Assembly: GCF_009017415.1 (NCBI RefSeq)
Contig: NC_092404.1
Location: 2,480,001-2,544,000 of the forward strand
Direction: 5' to 3'
Source of the DNA: Aspergillus flavus
Taxonomy: Eukaryota > Ascomycota > Eurotiomycetes > Eurotiales > Aspergillaceae
DNA length: 64,000 nt
The position numbers and the translations under genes were made by a program. Every line of letters starts with the position of its first letter. Positions within the stretch are counted from its first letter, which is position 1. Under the pieces are notes generated by a model. It did not search any database, had not been told where the DNA came from, and was given only the letters and a program-made list of their open reading frames with translations. Positions 39,704 through 49,265 of the stretch are shown piece after piece.

Positions 39704-40322
39704 CTCGATAGATAGGAAGGATGATGGGACCGACCTGAGAAGTACCTCCAACAAGACAGTTGAGGAATAACCAGATTATAGAGAGCCAAGCTAGAATGGT
39801 GGATTGGTAGTAGTAAAGGCAGTAAATTAATGTTATTTCCCGGAGGTTAGCTAATAAGTTAACTACATAGGTAAGTTAAATCGTCGAATTATTTACCGGC
39901 TGCTGCAGACATAATTCCGTACATCATGCCACCGCCATTGGAGTATTATAGATTCTTCATTTAAAACATGGAAACGCCTGGTAAAAATTCGCGTGGCTAG
40001 ATTCCGGTTTTACTACCTGTACAGTACAGGACGTACTAACTTACCACCATCGTATGTATTATACTGTAATATAGATAAGTTTATGTATGTATATTACATT
40101 ACGTGGTCTCCTGTGATCGAGCATTGAAATTCAATCAATCCAGTCTCACATACCTCCGGTTCGCAGGGATGGCGGTAGGGTTAGTGATCTGTTGGTAATT
40201 GTCGTACGCGAGATCAAGAGCGGGATTTCTTACATTCACTCATTCTTCCTGTCCATCCTTTGCCGCTCCTTTGATGGTTCCCTATCGCTCAATCGAATGA
40301 TTTTAGGAATCCGTAATCCAGT
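39704..40322. other. Divergent promoter region SRPR-beta / Kre9-like
   Basis: 619 bp between head-to-head genes. It is AT-rich with several GTAC-containing words (around 40018-40050) but contains no exact TACGGAGTA. Confidence 0.6.
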
Positions 40323-41284
40323 ATGAGACTCATATGCTCGTTACCTGTGGTCCTCCCTCTATTCTCGACAGCGCTGGCAGATGTCGAGTTCATAGCGCCA
40401 GCGCGTGGCACAATAATGAAGGCCGGGGATGTAGTAACAGCACACTGGAAGGACTCTGGCGAGTCTCCTCGCATTTCCGAACTTGTACAGTACGACCTTT
40501 ATCTTTGTGCTGGCGGAGACACATTAGGGTCCCAGGTGAGTTTGTTCAACAGCCAACACCTCGTCTCCAAAAGCTACTGAACCTTCCACTGACCACGACG
40601 GCCTATTATAGGAGAACCTGGCTATCCTTATCAAAGATGGTGTCTTTGCCCGCGGCAACTCTGTTTCTTTCAAGATTGATCCAGCAGTTGGCGGCAACGA
40701 ACCAAACGCATAGTAAGAATAAAGCCTACCCCCGGAACTCGCCAGCTCATCTATTTACAATGGTTCTTGTCTGCAGCTTCCTGAAAATGGTTGCATCTGG
40801 TCCCGACGCCCATGTAATCAATTTCTCCGATCGTTTCACGCTCACAGACATGGCTGGCGCTTTCTCGTCGAATTTGGAGGATGGCATTGGTTTGCTTAGC
40901 GAAGGCCATGGGCAACAGGAACTGCGTAGAAGGCAAGCTGCTGGAGCTTATACTATCCCATACCAATTGCAGACCGGGCCTACAAGATATGCGCCTATGG
41001 CTAAAAAGCCTGGGTCGACAATTCCAGCGGATAAGTCGCCAACTCCCCAATTCCCGACTAGCGCATACGAGATTGCTACTGCATACCTTTCTGCACCTAC
41101 AATTCAGACTACCGTGTCGGCTTCTTTAACGTACTCTGTTTCCAGTATCGAGAATACTGTATGTATCGCAAGGCTTGATCCCTTGGGTCGACATTCCAGT
41201 AACTGACCAGCTGTATAGGCATCCCCTGCACCACATCCTCATGATAAGAAGATGAAGAGGTTTTTGGAGAGGTGGAAGGATTGA
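40323..41284 (+). CDS. Secreted Kre9/Knh1-family cell-wall beta-1,6-glucan assembly protein (253 aa)
   Basis: Four exons: 40323-40535, 40612-40712, 40777-41158 and 41219-41284. The N-terminus is a signal peptide (MRLICSLPVVLPLFSTALA), immediately followed by DVEFIAPARGTIMKAGDVVTAHWKDSGESP, the Ser-Thr/Knh1-like domain opening. The middle (ILIKDGVFARGNSVSFKIDPAVGGNEPNAYFLKMV) matches the extracellular Kre9 pattern; the C-terminal half is Pro/Thr-rich and ends in a basic tail KKMKRFLERWKD. Kre9 and Knh1 are needed for cell-wall beta-1,6-glucan in yeast; in filamentous fungi the exact role is less clear. No GPI signal is apparent. The last exon encodes only 21 residues, but its junction is phase-consistent. 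Confidence 0.8.
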
Positions 41285-41689
41285 ACACCAGCAGTACATA
41301 TGGAGTTGCAGGGCCAGACTAGTGGGGGCGTGACTGTGGGTTATCAACTGTCTGGCTGTTCATGTGTTTTGCATTGGTTTGGGTTTGGTTGGCTTCCCTG
41401 TGGCGTTCAGACAGCTGCGTTCGGTGCCTGGTTTGTATTTAATTGTGTGGGTTTGGGTTGATTGAATACGGTATTCCTATAATATCTATGAGAACCGCAA
41501 CGCTCATCGAAGCTCAGTGCTCATCTATATGCAGCGCTGTTGTAAGCATAAATCTTGAAAGAAATTTAGGTATCACACTATTGTCCTAGGATAGCAAAAT
41601 CGCCCTTCATGGCACAATATGCAGGGTAGAAAGTCGTGGTACGAAAGCTAGGCAAAGCAGCTATTTCATTTACCTAAACCAACGGTTGG
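41285..41689. other. 3'-3' intergenic region Kre9-like / Pro1
   Basis: 405 bp between convergent genes; only 3' UTRs are expected. It is GT-rich near 41360-41460. No other element was seen. Confidence 0.6.
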
Positions 41690-43182
41690 CTACCGCCATG
41701 AAGGATCGTCCTGTTGAAAGAAGGAGATATTTTCTCGAAGAGCGACATATTCACTATCTGCGTATCCAAGCAAAGTCTGAATTTGAGTACTCCTGTGCCC
41801 TTTGATGCGCTCGATTTCGAGGCTGCCGTAGTTGACCAATGCACGCCCAACCTCTTTAGGCTCCTGGCCGTGGTGGAGAAAATCGCCATTCAATGAATCA
41901 GGGGAGAGTCTCTGTACTACAACTAGACGTACTGCCTCCTGTTGCGCAAAATGACCATCCACACCGACAACACCCGCTGGTAGGAGACTGGCTTTCTTCT
42001 GGAGGGCACTGTATGCGCCGTGGTCAATGAATATGGTTCCATGGGGCTTCAGACCGTGGAGCAGCCAGAATGTCCTGGATTGAACCGGATGGTCAGAAGG
42101 GAGGAAGCGTGTATGCAGAGGGGGTGCTTCAGTGACTGTTCCATTCATTGTTGTGGTTGTATGGGTATGTTCTTCTTGCTTAACCTGCTGGAGATATTTT
42201 ACAATCTCATGAACGTTTCCAGGTTTCGAGCTCTTGGTGATAATCGTCGTTACGCCAGCGCTAGTTCCTAATTTTGCAGCAACAATTTTGGTGCTCATAC
42301 CCCCAGTCCCAAGGGAGGATCCAGCTGAGGACACATCGGCTTCCAACGAGGATATATCTGAGACAACTTCGATGGGTCTTGCATTTGGGTTGTGGCGTGG
42401 ATTAGCAGTATAAAGGCAGTCAACATCCGTCATCAGAAAAAGGTAGTCGGCCTTGACCATGGCGGCTGTTATGGCCGACAGTGTATCGTTATCACCAAAT
42501 TTGATTTCCTAGACAAAACATGTGATTAGGTTCCATTACATTGATATAATACTGGGCTAATGTCTTACCGAAACGGCTATAGTATCGTTTTCATTGACAA
42601 TAGGGATCACGCCCATATCAAAAAGCTGTGAAAAAGTATTTTGGGCGTTGACATATTGCGTTCTCTTGGTATAAGTTAGACGTCGCTTACCATATCATTT
42701 ATGAGCACTTAGACCTTACATCTGCTATGTCGTTCCTAGTCAAGAGAATCTGAGCCACTGGTAAACGAAGGTGTGAAAATAAACCATCCCAGAGACTCAT
42801 GAGTCTGCATTGTCCAACAGCCGCGAGTGCCTAGTATATAGTATGAGTGAATGTTTCCAGACTGACACAGCCTGTGTAATTGTCCATACCTGAATGCGAG
42901 GCAAATTCTTGGGCCTTTCTTCCACATCCATCCTCCGCAACCCCACACCAACAGCCCCCGAGGAAACAAGAACGACATTATGGCCGTCCCGGCGAAGCTT
43001 GGCGGCGGCTTCAACTATCAGAGTGAGAATCGAAAGTATCGGCTCATGGGTGCTTTCATCTACTATGGAACTAGTCCCTGTTGGAAAAGGATGAGTTGAT
43101 ATTCTTTGAAATATGTGCATTGTCAAGCTGGACTGATCCCCGCACCTAATTTGATAACGATTGTGAGACGTTGAGAGGCCAT
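41690..43182 (-). CDS. pro1: Glutamate 5-kinase with PUA domain (416 aa)
   Basis: Five exons: 43146-43182 (37 bp), 42890-43077, 42720-42830, 42569-42664 and 41690-42508. It phosphorylates glutamate to gamma-glutamyl phosphate, the first step of proline synthesis. The amino-acid-kinase fold shows VIKLGTSS (split by intron 1), [23 protein letters not shown] followed by [24 protein letters not shown] and [18 protein letters not shown]-terminal PUA domain (about 300-400: [29 protein letters not shown]) is present, as in bacterial ProB and yeast Pro1. Feedback inhibition by proline is known for the family. Exon phases agree throughout. It is head-to-head with atp23, 283 bp apart. Confidence 0.94.
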
Positions 43183-43465
43183 GGTAACTTGGGCCTCCTA
43201 ATATAGCCAATACTTAACATGCAAGAGCGCCTCTCGTACACTATATCCAAATGAGATGTTGCCTCCAGGTTTTAAGCGCCTTTTTCTGAAAACCCCGTCT
43301 TGTGCACATCAAGCAAGTCCCGGAGTCGGAGGCACTCATATATATACTGCCAATTGTTACCGCCAGTTTGTGCGGAGAGCATCGGCGAAACTCTCTTCCG
43401 CATGCTGGGCTTCAGCATGTTAAGACGTAGTGAGATTATTGGACTCGATGCTTGCTTCTTCCAAA
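43183..43465. promoter_or_regulatory. Shared divergent promoter pro1 / atp23
   Basis: 283 bp separate the two start codons on opposite strands, so both core promoters must lie here or overlap each other's leaders. No specific regulatory motif could be assigned. Confidence 0.5.
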
Positions 43466-44303
43466 ATGCCAGAGTCACAACCGTCTAGTACCTCAGAACC
43501 TCGAGTAAGTGCTCACAATAATGGGTGTCTACCAGGGGATGACATATGGACACAATGGCGTAATATCTTTGCAATCTTGACGGGAAAAATGTCAGATGAA
43601 GGCATCGAACAGTTTCGTGTCGCAAGAGATATTCGAAATGAAGCCGCAGATTGCAAGCGTTGTGAGGATCAGCGTGATTACCTTCTGCAATGGAGTGAGT
43701 TTCTATATCCTATTTCGAGCGGCTTCTAGAAGAACGAATAGACACTAAGATATTCGCGCGCTTTAGGCCCTGTAATCCGTTATCTGAGTGACAACATTCG
43801 ACAACTCGGAGGTGATCTCTCTAGCCACAATATCTACTGTCGCCGGTGTACGAATAGGAAAGCTGGAGGCTTTGACCCGGACTTTGGGATCCTGCTTTGC
43901 GCAAATGAGATGAAAGACCAAGGACATCTCGAGGACACAATGGCTCATGAAATGGTTCATGCTTATGATCACTTGAGATTTAAAGTTGACTGGGCAGATA
44001 ACTTGAGACATGCGGCGTGTACTGAGGTACTAAAAACGTCAGTCCTTGACAGGGATTTTGCTGACTATAGTTCAGATACGGGCCAGCTCCCTTAGTGGGG
44101 AATGCAGATGGGCGCGGGAGTTCTTTCGACGAGGTCAATGGCGATTCACACAACAACATCAGGAATGTGTCAAAAGAAGAGCAATCTTGTCGGTGCGGGC
44201 AAGGCCTACATGCAAGGATGAAGCTCACGCCGAGAGGGTTGTAAACGAAGTTTGGGATAGTTGCTTCAGAGACACTCGGCCGTTCGACGAAATCTACCGT
44301 TGA
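43466..44303 (+). CDS. atp23: Mitochondrial inner-membrane protease Atp23 (238 aa)
   Basis: Exons 43466-43694, 43767-44026 and 44076-44303. Atp23 is an intermembrane-space metalloprotease that processes the Atp6 presequence and chaperones F1Fo assembly. The zinc-binding HEMVH is at residues 137-141, preceded by the conserved cysteines ([23 protein letters not shown]) that form disulfides imported by Mia40, and followed by [21 protein letters not shown]. The last acceptor is GTTCAG|ATACGG, which restores [10 protein letters not shown]. Starts at 43466 (MPESQ) and 43448 (MLASS) are both in frame; I prefer the former. No classical presequence is needed because import uses the cysteine pathway. 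Confidence 0.93.
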
Positions 44304-44544
44304 CACCATGGTTTCTCTCTAGCCTACCTCATATGAGTTACTTGTTGTTCCATTTCTCTATCCGAAAATTCCATGTATATTATGTTCGATGCAACCAGAG
44401 CGAAAATAATAATTAACACCATACTCCACACTCCCTCATAGAAGCAAATGAGCACAAGTAACTCCATAAATTAAAAGTCGACACCTTTGGGAGTTAAAAA
44501 ATTCTCTGAACTCCAAAACCCCGTTAAAATGCATGGACAACGCT

Positions 44545-45846
44545 TCACGCTTTACCTTCCTTTGAGGAACCAGAACTCCTTTTCGTAGCTCGGTCGTCTT
44601 TAAGACAGTGCTTGAGTATCCATGGGTGTTTTTGGATTTCATCTAGCGAAATACGCTTCTCGGGATCAAGAACAAGTAACTATGAGGAGTAAGCATGTGA
44701 GCTGGCATTCAGTTACCTTCCGGAGGTTGGAACATACTCTTTTGATTAAGTCTTTTGCCTCGGGGCTCACAAAGGAAGGAACTGTCATGTCTGCTCGTGC
44801 AATCCGTCTTTGTGTCATGACAGGTGTGTCCTCGAATGGAGCCTCTCCGACCAAAAATTCGTAAGTCAGTACACCTAAGCTCCACAAATCGACTTTTTCA
44901 CTGTAGTAGTTATCCTGTGAGCCTGGCTTGAGCATCTCGGGTGGTAGATAATCAAGCGTTCCGCACATTGTCTGCCTCCTGTTGTTGGGCGCATGGACAC
45001 TCCACCCAAAATCACTGATCTTGATTTCACCATGGATGCCGACGAGAATATTCTCCGGCTTTATGTCACGGTGCATGACATGTTTCTTATGCAGATATTT
45101 CAAGGCAGCGGCCATCTGGGCAATATACTGAGCAGCCTTCCACTCCGGAAATCGATGTTCTTTCCTCAGGTGTTTATACAGCTCACCCCGGCCGGCAAAT
45201 TCAAGGATCAGGAAAATTCGCTTGCTGTCTTGAAAGTGACCATAGAGTCGTAGAACATTCGGGTGGCGTAAGTTGCTCTGGATTTCAATCTCCCTTCGGA
45301 CCTGCTTTTGCACCCCACCCTGTTGCAATTCAGACTTGTGCAAGACCTTAAGAGCACACACAAAACCGGATGATCGTTCTTTGGCTAGATAAACGCGGCC
45401 AAATTTACCCTTACCCAAGGGCTTTCCTATTTCAAACATTCCCAGATGTAGCTTCTTCGGTGCTGGTTGGTCATAAAGCGATGTTTGGTGGCGCTGGTCA
45501 CCGTTCTCATCTACGTTGCGATGCGATAATGTACCCTTGGTAGGGGATGAACTGACATTTATCGAATTGACCTTGTTGTCATTCGTATTCTGCAGAGCCA
45601 GCTTGAGCAGATTCGACCGATTGGCGCTATTGTTCAATTGAGCCGTGGTCCCAAGTCCAGAAACGGAGACAGCCGTTGACAGGGAGCCCTGATTCACAAT
45701 ATGAGTAAGTGAACACTTCATACAATGTGCGGGGGAAAAGCAGTACTTACCTTATTCTTCGCATAGGTGCTACAGCTATTGTTTGATACATTCTCGTCCT
45801 TGACCGAAAGATGTTCGAAGCGGCTTTCCAAAGTCTTAGTGGCCAT
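44545..45846 (-). CDS. ark1: Aurora-family mitotic kinase Ipl1/Ark1 (393 aa)
   Basis: Exons 45751-45846, 44738-45688 and 44545-44679, introns 62 and 58 bp, both phase 0. It is the catalytic subunit of the chromosomal passenger complex, correcting kinetochore-microtubule attachment. The Ser/Asn-rich N-terminus (about 1-110) precedes the kinase: [13 protein letters not shown] (about 124), [12 protein letters not shown] (about 238), DFGWSVHAP (about 258), and activation loop [16 protein letters not shown] with the autophosphorylated threonine near 272. DFGWSVH and [11 protein letters not shown] are Aurora signatures. The last exon supplies the end of the C-lobe ([18 protein letters not shown]). 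It is tail-to-tail with atp23 and head-to-head with tip41. Confidence 0.95.
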
Positions 45847-46184
45847 GGCTAAAATGTCGCTAAGGGCCAAGGGCTCCTAGTCTATGGGGAAGGAGGAAAG
45901 TATAGGAAGAAACAAGGCAGCTTTGTAGCACTTGTGTAGTTTACATAGACATTATCTAGGTTGCAGGGTGCTGCTGCTGTTGCAAGGAAGTTGAAGCGAA
46001 TCAAATCAAGTGTCTTGGCTTTTTTGTTGATCACATCACAGTCCTTAGCACGTCACCACAGCAACGCCTCGGACTACCTTTTTTTCCGAAACCGCGGGGT
46101 TGATCACCTCCGCAAAAAGTGACATCGATAAGGATCCCTGTGAGCCAAGGCACTTTCCGCTATCTATTCATTTGCAATACTAAT
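45847..46184. promoter_or_regulatory. Shared divergent promoter Aurora kinase / Tip41
   Basis: 338 bp between opposite start codons. The 8-mer TTGATCAC occurs twice (near 46026 and 46100). No recognised cell-cycle box was identified. Confidence 0.5.
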
Positions 46185-47184
46185 ATGTCTTCTGAGAACT
46201 CTCGTGTGCCTTCATTCGCCATGGGGAATCCTGCTGCGGTGTTCCTCGCTGCTGAACAACCTAACACTATTTCCGTGCAAGGCTTCAAGATCACTACAGA
46301 AAAGCGGCCGATACTAAAAGCTGAACCGATTGAAGACATGACCAAAAGACTGGGAATCGCGCCGCCGGAAATGATCTTCGGTGACAACTTTGTCTCGATT
46401 CAACATGAAAAAAGCCGCTGGGGAATCAACTTCAACGCGTTTGACGCCTTGGATCGCGTGGACAAAACTGGCGCATCGATGCTCAAAGTCGCTTACTCTA
46501 AAGAGTGGCAGAGAAGCAGGTACTGAGGATCTTTTGCGTAAGGACCCCTTAGAGATAGGTTATTGACTAGTAAGCAGAGAAAAAACACATGAAGGCATCA
46601 AGGAGGTTGTGAAGCCCTTTGACTGGTCCTACACCACAGACTATACGGGCACCGTTCAGGCTGGTGGCCGGTCATTTGAACCAACGACAAAATCTATACC
46701 CTTAGAATTATTAAAACGGCCGGATCCCATACTCTTTTTCGATGAGGTCATACTATACGAAGACGAACTCGCTGATAACGGCATCACTATGCTATCCTGC
46801 AAAATTCGCGTTATGCCAGCCAGACTACTGTTATTATCAAGATTCTTCCTACGACTTGATAATGTTCTGTTTCGGCTTAGAGACACGAGGGTTTATATCG
46901 ACTTTGAGAACAAAGAAGTGATCAGAGAGTTCCAGTCCAAAGAATTAGACTATGAGACAGTTCGACAGGTATTTCTTTCCCGCCAATGGAATATTTTTTT
47001 TTCTAAGAAAAAAGCGGATGGGTAGAGGTTGCGCTGTATCAAACTGAGGAGGCTAACAACTGCTTTACAGACTCTAACCACAACGAGAGATGACGTTCCT
47101 GCCGTTATGCGCGACCCTAATAGGCTGTCGGAGATTCTTCCTCTTCGTGAAAAGCGTTTAGAACGGGTCACTCTAGAAGATTAG
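46185..47184 (+). CDS. tip41: TIP41-like regulator of type 2A phosphatase / TOR signalling (279 aa)
   Basis: Exons 46185-46519, 46578-46968 and 47071-47184. In yeast Tip41 binds Tap42/PP2A-like phosphatases and opposes TOR signalling. The family core is plain: GFKITTEKRPILKAEPI, PPEMIFGDNFVSI, PFDWSYTTDYTGT, DPILFFDEVILYEDELADNGITML and the signature RLLLLSRFFLRLDNVLFRLRDTRVYIDF. The third exon (38 codons) carries the end TTTRDDVPAVMRDPNRLSEILP. The longer frame starts at a GTG (46119); ATG 46185 is the first methionine. Cytosolic location is expected. Confidence 0.93.
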
Positions 47185-48006
47185 AAAAGGCAACCATAAG
47201 GTGGCAGTAAAATCCTATCTGTGCTCGACCTCGCACACTCTCACAACGGGTGCGCTGGAGAGGACGTAACAAGGGCCAAAGGGACTACGATCCTACCGCT
47301 CTTTGACCAGCTCGGCCATCGCCGTCTTGCTGTACAACGGCCCTTACAATGCAGGCACTCTGTTACAGGAGACTGTGACTCCTAGCACCACATAACAATT
47401 GTCAGACTTCGCTGGCATCGGAGTTCGGCAATTGGGTAGTACGCTTGCTTTGGTTGGCGTCAGCACCCTGGCGGTCCTCTTCATGAAGACATGCGATTTA
47501 GCTTCCTCTGATTCGACAGTTTCATTTGTCATATCTATGATCCGGTGATAAATAGCGTCTCTCTACGATAATGTGGTCCATGTGTAGTTGGACTCGACCC
47601 TTTATTACCTAGGTACTAGTATAATACTAGTAGCTAGCCCAAGTAAAATAGGGCAGTATCCAATCGGGAAGAGCTGGGTAACTGTGTTGTCGTTACATTG
47701 TGCAGCAAACAATGCAAACACAGCTTACGTATTTATCATTTATACGGGACGGGATATTGGCAGAACGTTCTGTAAGCCCATATTTGCGACTACGCATGAG
47801 TCGGTAACGGTTGGACGCTGAGTCTTTGTTTATTAGGCATGCCTCCTGGGAAAATATACACTGCAAGACTGCGGGATCTTTGCTATCCCTGGTGCTCGAG
47901 ACTTCGAGTATATTCCCCCTCCAAGAACGTGAAGTCATCGTACAGACAGGCTAAAAAATTCCCAGGTAGCCGCAATTAGATCGTCTATCTCGTCGCAACG
48001 TACTAT
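47185..48006. other. Intergenic region Tip41 / Cbp3
   Basis: 822 bp between two plus-strand genes. Frames here (47344-47532, 47588-47821, 47693-47938) are short and featureless. The second half could contain an upstream Cbp3 exon, because the Cbp3 frame stays open back to 47933 without an ATG. Confidence 0.5.
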
Positions 48007-48939
48007 ATGCACAACATCTACTGCTCCCTATCAGGATTCCGCTCCCTGCTCAGTGATTTCCGTTCCCGCGACCCTCACAAACTGTCGCTATGCTCAACGT
48101 CATCCGCGGACAGTTGCCGCATCCCCTGGTCCTTGTTTTCAGATTCGCCGGGCTTCTTCGCAATTTTCCCGAGTGGTCATGCCCCGTCCCGGGACCACTG
48201 CTGAGACATACGTGGCGTATGGAATGACACAAAAGCTCTTCGAGGCCTGCTCTAGCCAGGCGGATTATAGTATACCACAGGCAACCCAAAAGGGAGCACA
48301 AGTCCCTAAAACTGAAGCTGGTGAAGACCTCGGAGTTGGGGAAGGATGGTGGTATGAAGGTTTGTTTCCGCAATATTGACTGACCTTGGTTAGTAAAACT
48401 AATGCGTGTGGTTAATATCAGACCTTGGCCTCATACCCACCTTCTCAACTTGGTCTCAAATTACTTTTTTGCACATGTACCTTCTGACTGTCCGCTTGCG
48501 AGTCCTACCGTCGTACGAAAGCTTTCAAACTTATTCCCGACATCTTATAGACCACTTCTCGCATAATGCTGAACATCGCATGGACGTCCTACATGGGTTC
48601 ACGAGTCGTACAATCCGGAACAAGTTTCTCAAGGATCTCTTCATCCAGTGGAGAGGTGTTCTTGCAGCCTACGATGAGGGCATTGTTAAAGGAGACGCCG
48701 TACTAGGTGCCGCTATCTGGAGAAATTTATGGAAGGCAAGCCATACCGGACCAGATGGGAAGGAGCTGGACTGGACGAAAATAGCTCGGGTCGTCGCATA
48801 TATGCGGCGAGTAACTTCAGAGCTTTCTCAGGTGAGCGAGGCGGATCTCATCTCCCAACTATGCCAGCAAACTGGCGACAAACCCAGCATTTTCGGATAC
48901 TCTGAACTCGATAAGAGACTAGTCCAAGGCAAGCGATAA
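48007..48939 (+). CDS. cbp3: Ubiquinol-cytochrome c reductase assembly chaperone Cbp3 (about 254 aa, 5' end uncertain)
   Basis: Cbp3 acts with Cbp6 at the mitochondrial ribosome tunnel to insert cytochrome b into complex III. Exons 48114-48359 and 48422-48939 are firm: KLFEACSSQADY, GWWYEDLGLIPTFSTWSQITFLHMYLLTVRLR (joined by the splice), HNAEHRMDVLHGF and IRNKFLKDLFIQWRGVLAAYDEG are family signatures. The 5' end is tentative: the conserved frame has no ATG before 48179, which would remove the presequence-like CFQIRRASSQFSR. A first exon 48007-48052 with a 61-bp intron (GTGATT...GACAG) fits the phase and gives a mitochondrial-type N-terminus. A one-base frameshift near 48110 is the alternative. 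The core call is strong and the start is not. Confidence 0.82.
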
Positions 48940-49265
48940 TTGACTGAAGACCTTGTTTGTAATGACTTTTTTTCGCGCGCTTCTCTTCATCTTTTGTTCT
49001 AATTGAGCCTTGCTATGGCCACAATAGTATACTATTTCCTGATAAATCTATGCATATTGCATATACACGGGGGATACATGCTTCTACAAGTAGATGTTGT
49101 GATGCTTTTGACTTATGTTATACAGCATCAAAGAGACTGGCACACCTTGGGCAATAATAGAACCTTCTCAATGCAAACCCAAGCAGAATTGTTGGGATGG
49201 CAACCATAATTAGACTGGAGCACAAACAATCAAGCAAAGGTTGATTCTTAAGCCATTATCTGGAA
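48940..49265. other. 3'-3' intergenic region Cbp3 / LTA4H
   Basis: 326 bp between convergent genes; nothing beyond 3' UTR sequence is apparent. Confidence 0.6.
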
